Assembly (NCBI GenBank): GCA_036874045.1
Contig: CM072337.1
Span: 25,394,001-25,458,000, forward strand
DNA: 64,000 bases
Origin: Cymodocea nodosa
Taxonomy: Eukaryota > Streptophyta > Magnoliopsida > Alismatales > Cymodoceaceae
Reading direction: 5' to 3'
Shown: positions 1 to 11,421 of the stretch, in pieces
Layout: every line of letters begins with the position of its first letter
Numbering within the stretch: position 1 is the stretch's first letter
Made by a program: the position numbers and the translations under genes
Notes under the pieces: generated by a model
The model's input: the letters and a program-made list of their open reading frames with translations, nothing else
Told to the model about the DNA's origin: nothing
Databases searched by the model: none

Positions 1-3000
1 CCAATCAGTTTCTTCCCAAGAAATTTCTTCCAAACCGGAACATCAAAACCCTAAAGAAGAGACAACTGTCATGAGGAGCTTCAACCGCAATATAAAAAAC
101 TGTTGGATTCATATTTAGGCCCGTATCAAAAGACCCAATTGATGCAGTGCTGAATGTAAACTTTTAGAAATAAAATACAATATCATTCACGAGAAAATGT
201 CAACTCGAGCACCAATATCCTATATGGCGAATTCACAATCAAAGTCATGATTTGCACTCATATAAGCAAACTTTTCAACTGTTTAGCATTTGCACGCATC
301 GTATGCCCCTTTAGTGTTAGTTCGTACGGAGACAAATCAAATACAGGAAAGAGACGGAGACATGTTCAAGACTGAATTTTGGTTGTTAGAAGAAGGCAAT
401 CGAGAATTTTATTCCTATTTTTATGGTGAAATTTCGGCAGTAAATAAACTGCTCTCAATTTTTTTTAAAAAAGTAGACATAGCCACATGTACGAAAATGG
501 AATTGTATCGACAATGATTTTATTTTATTTTTTATTTCTCCACCTTTTAGAGTTCAAAAAAAAACAAGGAGAATTAGTTGCATGTCATACCCTATTTCTG
601 GCTTCCACCGTATATGGTGAATCAAATGTGACATCCTTTGAGTGATTGTGCGCTAAATCAGCAAGAGCTTTTGCTGCAGTAAATATAAGGAAACTTAAGA
701 TTGGGAAATTCTCTATATTAAGTTGAAAAAATAAGTGGAAACCTACCAGCCTCTTCAGCATCTTCGAAGCTTGTGATTGTAGAAATGATTTCACCATCAT
801 AAATATTATCAAAGAGACCATCTGAACCCATAACAATTGTGTCCCCATCCAATAAGTCAAGACTACATGTCTGTGTCCAGAAAATTTTATGGGATTATGT
901 AGAAATGAACAGAAAGGGTGTGAAATAGAAATCAAAAAACGACAGAGGTATTAACAATAAAAACGTGTGCATTAAATCTGTCCTAGTTTAAAAGTTTAAA
1001 GAAAAAAAAAAAGAACGACAATAATCCAACCACTTAAACAGAAGGTGGAACTTAGCAGTGCTCTAAATTTACTCTATTGTGACTTAGAGGTCATGAATTA
1101 AAAGGTTTCATGTACATAGACGTCACCCAAATCCCAAAATAGGATCCTTGTACACTAAGTTTATCCTTTACCATAAACACTTAAATTTAAATGTGTATTG
1201 AAATTTGTTATTTAGTCACAAGCTTGCTAGCTGATAAGAATATAATGTAATATGTCATCTTAATAGCCACATGAAGATCCCACAGTGAAGATAGACAGTA
1301 TTGCAGTAAATTGAAAATATGTGAAATTGGTAATACAATGTTACGAACAAAAGAAATGGTGTCTTATGTTTTCATTGGTGTCTTACGAAAAATTAAAACT
1401 CCCAAATAAATGCTAAGCTTCTATGGCATAATAATAAAACACATACCATGGCATCACGATAAGTTTGGCCAATTATCTCACTGCTGACTTGGTATGGGCA
1501 ATCAAAATAGTGTTCCTGTGGGATTGTAGAAAAGATTATTTTCCCTGAAATATCAAGAATAATGCAACTGAGGTGTGAAGATGCACTCTATATCCTCCTA
1601 AAGGATCCCAAAAGATCAAAAGGCTACATATGATGTTCTGTTTGCAACATACCATCCCTTATAACTCGTAAACCACAGTCCCCCACATTTGCAATTTTCA
1701 GAGCATGATCATTTCCTAACATAGCAATTATTCTGCACAACCAAGAGGGTGAAAATGTAAGTTCCAAATGTGATAATTGTTGGAAAAATACTCCTAGATG
1801 GACAAGTAAAAGATGAAAATTAGTTAATATAAAAAAAGATCGCTCAACTCTTGGCCAATTGATTTTGAGTTGGATGTCCATATTTCAACATGATAAATAA
1901 CAGAAAAATTTTAGTGGACCTACACACCTACCTAGAAAAAAAACAATTATAGAATCTAAAAAAAGTCACAAGTAAAGAAGAATGTTATAAAGATAGTCCG
2001 ACATAGATATAATAAAAGATGAAAAATGATTAATATAAAAAGGACATCTTCACTCATAGTCCATTGATTTTGAGATAGATGTTCATATGTCAATAATAAA
2101 AAAACAAAGTTGTTCCTTAATGATGGTAATAAGTGCATAACTTATGTATATAACAAATAATTAGGAATTTAGGTGCTACAGATTAATAATCAAACTGGCA
2201 AATGAATATAGAGCAGAGAGAGATGTATTAAACGATCAAGATAGGAATATGGTAAGAATCTCAAAATAAATTTTTTGTGTTCATTTTGAATTCCAACACA
2301 CATTAAGAGTCAACCAAAACATGGAGACAAATAACAAAAATATATATCATGTCAGGTAGAAAATAAATGCTGCTAACATGGAATCATGGACTTGAGCCAT
2401 TCTTTTGTCGCAGAATTAGAAATCCACCAGATGAACATTCTTTATGAATGGTAACATTTATTTCACAATCATGAACTGGATTACATTTTATTTTGTAAAT
2501 AATAAATCCTGTTAATAATAAAGAACTTACATTGTAGCAGAGCCAACTGAGGAAGTAGCAGCATGCGCTTTCCTCAAAAGAATTAGTGGATCAAAATTGG
2601 CCTGTCAGTTACAATAGTTTACAAATGTTCGTCAGAGCAATGGCAAAAGTAACGCAGTCAATATATGAACCAATACATTAAAGAATAAACATGCATTTAA
2701 AGCACTATATTGTGTGAACCAAAACATCCACTTCAGTGTATCAAATGGTACGCACCATGGAACCAAACATTGACAAATGTCAGCAAGATTTCACCAACAC
2801 ATGTCAATTTTTTAATTTGTCAACATGACATAAAATTGATGTCAACATGATAACTTTTTTTAGACAATATTTTTCTTTTCTATGTTTCCATCGACAAGCC
2901 ACCAATATGTTGAAGTTTTACCAAGACATCACATATTGTCAATTCATCAAAGTTCAACACAAAATCAAAGCTAAATTTCTTGGTATGCAACAAATATAAT

Positions 3001-5064
3001 GCAATCATTCTTTTCTACAAACTAAAACTTTTCCTATTCCTGATATGTAGAGAGCTCATGAGGCATGAATGACAATATTCCTTGACAATGATCAGAAATG
3101 GACAAGTATTATTGTAAATAGAGGGAATAACAGGAAATTAGTTAAAGTTTGATGACTCCAATCAAGATAAGTTCCAAAAGCCATTTGCCATGGATTTTGT
3201 CATAGAAAAATCACCACCTCGTCTTCAATCAGACTTGAAATATTTCTCATCAACTCCTGAGAAAAGAGTGCAGGGTTGACATTTCTTTCAGCCCATCTGC
3301 CATGCAAGGATATGAATAGCTAGAAGAATAAAACACTTGGTTAACGGCAAACACTAAACACTATGATTACAGATATAATAGTCTCTCACCCAGAAACACC
3401 ATCAGCAATTGCTAGAACTCCCCCTTTGTGATTGCTCACAAAAAATGCATCCTCTCCTCCAGTTTCAACCTTAACAAAGTACAAGCAAATATATGAATCT
3501 AACAGGGACGACCAACAAGCAATTATTGATTTTCATATGTTTCAAAATTGTTCTACAAAAGCACTTGCATTTTTAGTTGCACTGGCCACTGGTCATTGCA
3601 TCCATTTTCAATCCATATTGGAGAAAATTTGTCGATACATATCAGAAATGAAGGATAGATAAACCCATGTACCTCATACAATAAATGCTATTAGAGAAAC
3701 ATTCAGACCATATCAGTCCCGATTCATTGTATCAGTTGATAAGGTGCATTACCTAAAATGGGAAAATATGTATGTGACCAATACACAAATTTTCAAATGA
3801 GGTGGTGCAGAAATGCATTTTCTCCGCTCAGTTCTTGTGTTCTCACAAGTCCTTTACTCCTTTTCAGTTATAGTGAAGACCAATTCTAGCCTTCTTTTGG
3901 CAGTTTAAGGATTTTTAACTCCTTTTCTCAAAATTCAAGGTATGTAATCTTCATATTTCTCAGGATCAAGTGTCATGTATACAAGATCTTGTTGGATCTA
4001 AGGTTTTTGTAAATTTTCCTATTTTTAAAATTTACTTTAATTTTCATAGTTAAAAAATTTGAAAAACATTTAAATTTATATAATTTAAATGAAGATTTGA
4101 TTATAGATGAAAATTCATGAAAGAAAAAAATTCACGTAGTAGGATTATGACTTGAATGTTATTGTTTACGTTGTCATTGATAAAACCAAAAAGTTAGCCC
4201 GTAAGAAAAGAGACAAGTACTTACCTTCCTTGGATGGGAAATAAGACAAGCTCCAGTGGATAAAGAAACCTCTGACCTATAAATATAGCAAAAGCAATCT
4301 GATCATTCGTAAACATCCTTATTCATAGAGATGTTCAACACTTTACATGAGACGAAAACCAGTTCTATGTCAAATAAATGTTCAACCTAAGATCCTCACA
4401 CGTTAAAAATGTTCATGAGAGGTATTATTTGTTTTCACTTTGATATTAATTCAATTTTACAATATTTCCTGAATTCCTTTTTGGCATCCATACCATTACA
4501 ACATCACGTTTCTAGGGAATATAAGTGGAAAATCACGAAAAGGTCCTTACAAATCTTATCATGTGATGCCAATGTGAACCCCATTTTATTGCCTCACATA
4601 AATACTTCGATTTATAAAGTAGGATTTTCGATAATCTTTTGCGATGGTCTTCAATCATGTAAATATTTCGACTTAATAAACTCTAATTTCAGATGCAAAT
4701 ATTTCAACTCGGATCAATCTAAAACAAACATGCGTTTCAGAGAGCTAGGAAAGGAAATTAAAAGCTTCCTTTGGTTAACTGAAAGATCAACAACGAGCAA
4801 GCATTTTACAGAGAGAAAGAAACGATGAATGCGAACTATGAAGTAAGAGCATGCAAATGTAATTGCCCAAAAAATAATGGAAAAATCGGAAACACGGGGG
4901 AGTTGGTTTGAGAAATCAGCGACGTACCGTATAGGATGAGCTGCCATAGGCATCAACTTTGTTCTAGATGGTAGCGTAGAAGCGGTGTTACGAGATTTGA
5001 AATGATTCCAACGAGAAGGAAGGAAGGCGTCGGTGTGAATCTTTAGAACGGGGCTGCCGGCCAT
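1..5064 (-). CDS. PBCP: Plastid PP2C-type phosphatase, PBCP-like (3' end outside window)
   Basis: Ten exons, all joining in phase: 5064..4928, 4276..4225, 3469..3390, 3296..3218, 2601..2531, 1732..1653, 1544..1447, 870..747, 673..591, 50..<1. The product (284 residues seen) matches the PP2C group of Arabidopsis photosystem II core phosphatase PBCP, which dephosphorylates PSII core proteins in chloroplasts. Visible PP2C motifs are GGEDAFFV (about 67-74), ADGVSGW (85-91) with metal-binding acidic residues, NVGDCG, and MGSDGLFDN. Residues before about 45 are rich in S, T and R and look like a transit peptide. The ATG at 5064 is used because the open frame upstream begins only with GTG. The last exon reads GFDVPVWKKFLG and runs off the edge; by comparison with the family only some 10-20 residues are missing. 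Family assignment is confident; orthology to PBCP itself is inference from the motifs and the C-terminus. Confidence 0.92.
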
Positions 5065-5202
5065 TTCCCCGCCACAGCCACCGCCAGAAATCACAATCTT
5101 CCACCGAGAGACCCTCGCGTGAGGATAAGAAAGGGAATTTTAAAACAAATCAAAATATTTTAATAAAAATCTAATTTGCAATTTAGGTGCAGTAGACACC
5201 AA

Positions 5203-5265
5203 GCACCAGTGGTAGAATAGAACCCTTTCACGGTACAGACCCGAGTACGATTTCCGACCGGTGCA
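5203..5265 (+). pseudogene. Decayed tRNA-Gly(GCC) copy or SINE head
   Basis: The 63 bases begin gcaccagt and end cggtgca, and match the plant nuclear tRNA-Gly(GCC) gene along most of its length, including GGTAGAATAG and CACGGTACAGACCC. About eight bases of the D-arm are missing, the anticodon loop has changed (position of GCC now reads TTC), and the B-box GGTTCGATTCC is altered to gagtacgatttcc. It cannot fold as a normal tRNA. A T-rich tract follows from about 5322, so it may instead be the tRNA-derived head of a SINE; only one copy is seen, so this cannot be decided. Confidence 0.7.
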
Positions 5266-7504
5266 TTCATTTCGATGTAAAATGGGTTAGCCTAGGCTCA
5301 AGCTGTATCGAGTAGAAATTTTTTTATTTTTTTATTATTTTCCACAGTCTGATTTAAGTTCAACTTTAACTAAAATTTTTTATTTTTTCCTTTTATCTTA
5401 TCAAGCTCAACTTTCATCCAATTGAATTTTTTGATTTTAAATTTAAAAAAAATTAATTATGTATAGTGTCAATTTATACTATTCTATGTCATTATTCATA
5501 TATATTATGATTATAATGTGAAGATATTATGAGAAATTACATGTAATGCACTTTAATGGTTATACATGTTATTTAAGTTTAAATACGTTTAAATGCATAA
5601 ATTAAACCATATGTTTTATACTTAATGTTTGGAATTACATTTTGGTTATGCATTAGATAGTTATTATTTTAGTTTATTTAGATAATTTTTAGTATGTCTA
5701 ATATTTGATTATTAATGTGATTTAAGTTATTTGATTGCAAAGTAAAATCAAAAGAGATGACATGGGCATTTTGTAAATTAAGAAAATAACCAACTTCCAA
5801 CGCCAACACCATCGACCTCCTAACAAAAGCACAACCTACAACAACCAAAAACTCTCTCTCTTGATCTTTTCACTCCTCCCAATCCTAGCACAAAGAAGAA
5901 AACCTTCATAGCTATAATTTGAGTTTCCCACTGTCCTCCTATCTCTGATGACATGATTGGTGCAAGGCAATAAGGTGGAGAAAGCGTGGAGAAGGCACCC
6001 TTGCTACAGATTCGTAGAGCACCATTTCAGCCGAACTTCCTCCTCTCCCATGAAGAGCTCTGTTTAGAATGAAAAAGTGCATATTATTAACGGTTAAATG
6101 ATGGTTAATTACATAATATTTAGCTTATCATATAAGAATTAAGCCATTATGTTATAATTGCACTGTTATATGCTTTAATTGAAGAATCTGCTTAATTTTG
6201 AGGAATTAATGTTAATTTAGTACATTTATGAACTATTTATAAGTTGTAGGTTGTGAAATTCTTTAGTATCTGAATTTTCTGATATTTCAGACAGTTATGT
6301 TTAACAGACCGAATATGTATCAGATAGTTATGTTTAAATTGCCAAACAATTATGTTTAGAGAGAACATGTTATTATTTTCAGATGTACATGTGTTGAGAT
6401 CTGGTAGATTTACTTAAGTAATAACTCGTTAAGTTAGCATAACTGTACGCATTGAGTTACTATATTGAACACTAAGGCAACGCGTTAGGTTAGCGTTATA
6501 AACTTAAGTTGTTATTTTTGCACGTGTTTTATAGTTAAATCAACGAAGAAAGTCCGTTGAGTTATCTGTATCTCCACAGACTATATATTTTCCAAAATGC
6601 CACTGTAGCGGTTGCATGAACAGATAGTTGGAAGGAAAAACCACGTTTGCATGTATCACGCAGGAATTCAATCGCGTAGGGAGAAAGAAATCATCGCTGT
6701 TGATCTGAAGGAAGGAAATCCAACCGATCATTCAAGCAGAAGCAGTTACTATTGAAGAAATATAAAAGAAAAGAAGAAAAAAAGAAGAATGTGTGATCGA
6801 TGGACGGCCAGTGTATACAGAGGAGGAGCACCAAGCTTTCTGCAAACAGTATCAGCGATTCTTCGAAGTATCACAACAACCATCGTTATCACCACCATAA
6901 TCACCAATCATCGGAGGTCTGTGAGGATACTTGCCTGATGTCGGGTCGATTTCGAGCCAAACACAGTGTCTTACAACTACTGTGAGGAGTGATCGCGTCG
7001 CGGGAAGGGAAGACATTTTCACCAAACGCCGACTCATATTTCAGGAGATCGTAAAGCTTTTAGCCTTGGCTTCAGGTTGATGCCTGTATGCTGAAGAGGA
7101 GATCATCTTGCAATTCTGGACTCGCGATTCTATAGGGAGAGGAGACAGAATTGTAAGTGGTTTAATTTTCAGTGGTGTAATCGCGTTGCAAGTAGTGTCG
7201 GAAGTATTTATTGTCAAGTGAGATTACTTTACATTTCACCTTTCGCCCATTTCCATGTTCACATCAAAACAAAAATACCAAAAACAATTTATCTTTGTTT
7301 GTATGTTGTATTGTTTGTGTTGTATCGTGATTAATGTTATCTGTATCAGTTTTATGATTGTTTTATGTTAGTTTTAATTTTATAGTTTATTGCAATTAGT
7401 TCGTACAAAAAACTTAAAGATTTTAATGGTTATTGTTTGAATCATTTAAATGTTAGTATTGCTTAATGATAAATCTAATGTTAACTAGCATTAAAAAGCT
7501 TAAT

Positions 7505-7745
7505 TGATGTTATTTACAATCTGTGGAATCGCCCAATGGTTGGCCGAATTCCTCTGTAAATAGCAGTATTATAAAGAAGAGACAGGCTCGTGGAGTTAAC
7601 TTAAGTCCATGAGGATAGTCCGTTGAGTGCTTATTGAATATAAATTTGAATTGTTCACAATTAAACATTTCTTAAATTCATCAGCAATTCCCTGAGGGAT
7701 CGACCTGTACTTGCACACTGATATAATAGACACTGTGCACTTGCA
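7505..7745 (+). repeat. Retroelement LTR-like tail
   Basis: The phrase ccctgagggatcgacctgtact followed by a short run and a cag-ended tract (about 7690-7747) resembles the end of LTRs of some plant LTR retrotransposons, where a 'ccctgtggattcgacc' phrase is common. No partner LTR, primer-binding site or polyprotein was found next to it, so it is at best a solo or truncated LTR. Confidence 0.35.
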
Positions 7746-8562
7746 GTTAAAGTACAAATTGAAATTAATATCTAAGTTGTATTAAAGGTTGTTTATTTAC
7801 TTCTAAAAGAAAGAATAGGCATAAAGATAAATTAACTAAGTAAAAATAGAAGTAACAAATCCAAGTTTTTCTAGTATCGTGCTGGGAAAAACCAAACAAG
7901 CTCCCATCTTTGGTGACGTCCTTGGTGCAAGGCAATGATGTGGAGAAGGCTTGCACACATGTGGAAAGAGAAGACACTACTGTAACTACTCCTTTATTGC
8001 AAGGAATGGACTACAATTGGAAGTCATCTGATGCCACCAACATTTCATTTTCAAATTCATGTGAAACCTCCCTACTTCGGTGACAATCCTTGGTGGTAAC
8101 AGCTTAAGAGTAGCATGTGGAGAAGGCTTAGACAACATCTTTAGTGAATTTTGGGTGTTTGTTGCCTGAGCTTCAGGTACTAATATAAGGAAGATTATTT
8201 ATGTTTGCATACATTCTGGTTGTGTTTACATGTTGTGACGTTATGTGTTTGTATGTGTGATTTTATATCTCATATTTATATGTGTTTTTATATTAATAGG
8301 ATAGTTGTTAATGTTAGTATTTTTATCTTAACATTGATACTTTACTTTTCAAGTTTAATGAAACTTATATTTGAAAATAGATGAACCTTGTTAATACTGT
8401 AAATACCTGCACATAGATTATTAATGTACGTGACTAACTCAATTAACCATTTTACTTTCATTTCATTTATTCTTAAAAATGTATAAAAATGAATTTTGAT
8501 CGTGTACATAGTGGTGAATGAATGTATTAGATGTGCTTTAGATGTAGATCCATGATAAAGAA

Positions 8563-8774
8563 GTACTATAGTTCAATGTATAATCGGACAAAAGTTTCTT
8601 TGGTGTTCCTATGCCTAAGTCTGTTGAGTTAATCATAATTCAATGGACAAGTTCGTGGAGTTATGAACGTACCATAGTTCAATGTATGATTGAGCAAAAG
8701 TTTCTTTGATATTCCTATGGCTAGGTCCGTTAAGTTAATCATAATTCAATGTACAAGTTCGTGGAGTTATGGAC
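8563..8774 (+). repeat. 106-bp imperfect tandem duplication
   Basis: Two copies with a 106-bp offset: each starts gtac(t/c)atagttcaatgta, continues caaaagtttctttg and ends gttcgtggagttatg. Copies differ at scattered positions, so the duplication is old. A third partial match to its end follows near 8774. Confidence 0.8.
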
Positions 8775-9107
8775 AGGGTCTGTTGAGTTACAAGAATAGT
8801 GAAATTTAACTCATTCAAAAGTTAAGTTTTAAGTAGAGTTTTTGAGTGATTCTTGATGCTATTTTGAATGGTTTTTTATGTAGATTCATATTATGAAATT
8901 TGTAGAATTTTCTGAAACGATTTGATTAGAGTTTTCAAATTTTAAAATTAGAGATACAATTGCCCTATTTTCTATTCTAGATGTTGGATTTTGTGTTTTA
9001 AAGAAGTATATGTTTCATGAGCTATACTTAATGAAATCTAGTTCTGTAAAAGTCAATAGTTAGATTGTTAACTTATCTTTCTAAGATTTTGATTTCGTAG
9101 GTTTTCA

Positions 9108-9239
9108 CGAATATTAAAAAAGGAAAAATTTTAGTAGACGGTACGGCTACTATTGGTGCAGAACTCGCTTTGGGAAAAAACGTATTAGTAGCTTATATGC
9201 CATGGGAAGGCTACAATTTTGAAGATGCGGTACTTATCG
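9108..9239 (+). pseudogene. rpoB: rpoB fragment (plastid RNA polymerase beta), NUPT
   Basis: Translation gives [20 protein letters not shown] followed by [16 protein letters not shown], the conserved beta-subunit segment that includes the GYNFEDA motif. Roughly 40 codons remain of a gene of over 1,000 codons. The match starts near the KKGQILADG region and stops abruptly at the atpA junction. Confidence 0.9.
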
Positions 9240-9605
9240 GATATTATTTCAAGATGTTCCGTATATGAGCCTCTTCAAACGGGACTTATTGCTATTGATT
9301 CTATGATCCCTGTAGGACATGGCTAGCGAGAATTAACTATTAGGGACAAACAGACCAGTAAAACAGCAGTAGCGACAAATACGATTCTCAATCAAAAATG
9401 GCAAAATGTAATATGCATTTATGTGGCTATTGGTCAAAAATCATCTTCCATAGCTCAGGTAGTAACTACTTTCTAGGAGCGAAGGGCTATGGAATACACT
9501 ATTGTAGTAGCGGAAATGGCAGATTCGCCTGCGACATTACAATATCTCACTCCTTATACATGGGAAACTTTGTCTGAATATTTTATGTACTGTAAATGAC
9601 ATACT
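9240..9605 (+). pseudogene. atpA: atpA fragment (plastid ATP synthase alpha), NUPT
   Basis: The block encodes the nucleotide-binding part of the CF1 alpha subunit: [20 protein letters not shown], then the Walker A region, then AQVVTTF and [11 protein letters not shown]. It is broken: a TAG replaces Gln just after the GxG of the IPVGxGQR motif (about 9330), the P-loop Gly/Arg residues are altered ([11 protein letters not shown] type reading), and a further TAG lies in the TTFQERG region (near 9473). The match fades after about 9605. Confidence 0.9.
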
Positions 9606-9639
9606 TCAAAGAGATATGGTAATATGGAGAAGAAAAAAT

Positions 9640-9830
9640 AATTTGAAGCACGGACAGAACCGAAAGTGCCCCTTGTTTCAAAGAGAGGAAGACGAGTTAT
9701 TCACATTTAATTTGATGGTCAAAGGTGAATTAAAAGCTAAGCAGTGGTATTTATAAGGATCCCCCAAGGAAAAATAGAGATGTCTCCTACGTTAATGATA
9801 GTTGGTTGAGATTATTTATATGAGTTAATA
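9640..9830. pseudogene. Plastid ndhB-intron-like block, NUPT
   Basis: Phrases such as agtgccccttgtttcaaaga, tttaatttgatggtcaaagg, aattaaaagctaagcagtgg and atagagatgtctcctacgtt match my recollection of the plastid ndhB group II intron. This rests on memory of the plastome sequence; it is less certain than the coding blocks, but it fits the ndhB exon block downstream. Confidence 0.5.
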
Positions 9831-9866
9831 TAAATCCCTTCTTTTTACCATTGAACTTTCCAAAGA

Positions 9867-10250
9867 TTATCCTTCAAATTGATTGTAACACTCATAATCA
9901 TCAACTTTACGAAGGTCCCATGATATTCCGGAAGCTCGTAACATGGGTCCAGATAAGTCCCAATTTATTGCTTCCTCCCCACCAATAATACCTACTCCCT
10001 CAACTCGTTCCAAAAAAATGGGATTGTGTGTGATAAGTTTTTGATATTCGTCAACTCTTGTTAAAAAATAATCACAAAAATCCAAACATTTATCTATCCA
10101 ACCATAGGGTAGATCAGCAGCTACTCCCCCAATACGGAAATAATTATGCATCATTTGCATACCTGTGGCAGCTTCGAATAAATCGTATATAAATTCTCTT
10201 TCTCTGAAAATATAGAAGAAAATGGTCTGTGCACCAATATCTGTCATCAA
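9867..10250 (-). pseudogene. ndhH: ndhH fragment (plastid NDH complex), NUPT
   Basis: An open minus-strand frame covers the middle-to-late part of the NDH 49-kDa-type subunit: [49 protein letters not shown] and [15 protein letters not shown]. About 125 codons are uninterrupted although several conserved residues are changed (for example NWGLSGP reads NWDLSGP). The ends are abrupt at the ndhB block and near 9870. The openness probably reflects limited age, not function. Confidence 0.92.
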
Positions 10251-10251
10251 A

Positions 10252-10396
10252 GGTTAAATCGATCATTAGAAGAAGGATTAGGCCAAAAATTAGGATGCAT
10301 TCTGGGAAAATGAAATTTCCATGGAAGAGAAGCAAATGAAACAATTTCATAAAAATTCTCGTAGAATCGAGAATAAAATTTTTATTCTGTACATGC
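10252..10396 (-). pseudogene. ndhB: ndhB exon 1 fragment, NUPT
   Basis: Minus-strand reading gives [12 protein letters not shown] then [19 protein letters not shown], the N-terminal part of plastid ndhB. It abuts the ndhH fragment directly, a junction not present in plastomes, where ndhB lies in or near the inverted repeat and ndhH in the small single-copy region. Confidence 0.88.
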
Positions 10397-10400
10397 TAGA

Positions 10401-10963
10401 ATTGTATATCAACAGTCAATCCTCAATAGAAGTTTTCATCAGGAACATTTATTTATTTCAGGCTACCTCCTTTCTTTTTTCTTAAAAAAAGGGAAACAAC
10501 TAAAGGGGAGTGTGGGGAAAAATGACAAGAAAATAGATAAAGATATTATTAATACTAACAAAACTAATTTTAATGATAAAAAATCCAAAAATATTTGGCA
10601 AATATTTAAAAGAGGAAATATTCGATTACTACGTAAATTACGCCATTGATCTTTCCCTCGCGTTCTGCTATAGCGAAAACTCTCGAATCCAAGGCCACTT
10701 GACGTTCTAGCCCCATTCCATCAATGCACTTCTCAAACCGAGAAAGTGAAACCACTTGACGTTACATATTAGAGCTTATTAAAGCTATTTTGTTGAGACC
10801 TTGAAATTTATGTTTCTCTTGCTTGTCGTAAATTCAAAATTCACATGGAAACTTGTAAAAAGTATTATTTTAATTTATTATAACGTAATTTTTACAATAC
10901 AAGAATTTAAACCTCATTTGCGAAAAAAAGCTATACGTCCCACGAAAAAATGACCTTACGGGC
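10401..10963. other. Intergenic DNA upstream of NRPB6
   Basis: AT-rich, no open frame of note. The first bases may still be plastid-derived, but I could not place them. The last 100 bases become GC-richer as the NRPB6 promoter begins. Confidence 0.5.
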
Positions 10964-10969
10964 TGGGCC
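10964..10969 (+). promoter_or_regulatory. Site II (TGGGCC) element upstream of NRPB6
   Basis: A TGGGCC hexamer sits about 100 bp before the probable 5' untranslated exon (which ends at 11061). TGGGCY site II motifs are common in promoters of plant housekeeping and growth genes and bind TCP factors. A single hexamer is weak evidence. Confidence 0.35.
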
Positions 10970-11061
10970 TTCCCCATTTCGCCCTAGAGGAACGATAGTA
11001 CATTAACGAATCCCGCACGTCGTCGCATTCCGCGCCCCGCTTGAAGACCTGCAGCGGAAAG

Positions 11062-11359
11062 GTAAGGACGAACATTTGAGTGTTGACTGGCTCCTCTGAT
11101 CGCCCTCGGCCGCATGTTCTTCCCACTCTCTTTTCTCCCGACTCCGTTCTTTCTATGGGATTTTGCGTGGTTTCCTCTGTTGCATTAGGTTTTTACAGGA
11201 AATTATTTTTCTTAGTGTTTTTCGATAACTATTTTCTCACTTGTTTGGATTTGATATGTTTGCTTTTATTCATCCGAGATATCAGGGATTCTATAAGTGT
11301 GCTTTGTTCATGTTTGGGGTGTTACTGTTTCAACTTTGATCACGGGTTCTCTTTCGCAG
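11062..11359 (+). other. Probable 5'-UTR intron of NRPB6
   Basis: Donor GGAAAG|gtaagg at 11061/11062 and acceptor ctttcgcag|GCTC at 11359/11360 flank a T-rich 298-bp segment immediately upstream of the NRPB6 ATG at 11422. Leader introns of this kind are common in plant housekeeping genes and often raise expression. No transcript evidence is available here. Confidence 0.6.
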
Positions 11360-11421
11360 GCTCAAAGTGGGAGCTTCTTGCAGATTAGGGTTCCGATAAG
11401 AAAGTCTTTTCGGTTCTAGCA

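Larger units (their letters stand above)
5065..9107. other. AT-rich intergenic DNA with decayed repeats
   Basis: No complete gene is seen. The stretch holds a tRNA-Gly relic (5203-5265), an LTR-like tail (about 7505-7745), a 106-bp duplication (8563-8774) and a motif close to GTCCGTTGAGTT that recurs near 6551, 7618, 8620, 8726 and 8777, suggesting scattered pieces of one repeat family. A second phrase (ttggtgcaaggcaat, then ggtggagaa) appears near 5950 and 7920, with a weaker match near 8090. At 6800-7150 base composition is more balanced and short open frames exist in two frames, followed by a good donor (AATT|gtaagt, about 7152). I recognise no protein there; it could be an exon of an unknown gene or part of a retroelement. 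Confidence 0.6.
9108..10400. other. Nuclear plastid DNA insertion (NUPT), scrambled
   Basis: Five adjoining blocks match plastid genes lying far apart in plastomes: rpoB, atpA, ndhB intron-like DNA, ndhH and ndhB exon 1. Blocks join without spacer or with little spacer and carry substitutions and stops, as in an old nuclear insertion of joined plastid fragments. The individual blocks are listed separately. None is expected to be expressed. Confidence 0.9.

Noticed and set aside
5065..5094. Ten-residue upstream extension of the PBCP-like protein
   Set aside because: It starts with GTG; the first ATG in frame is at 5064.
9640..9760. Similarity of a CCGAAAGTGCCC..GAGAGGAAGACGA stretch to the plastid clpP start
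   Set aside because: The match covers only a few codons; the whole block fits an ndhB-intron-like plastid segment better.
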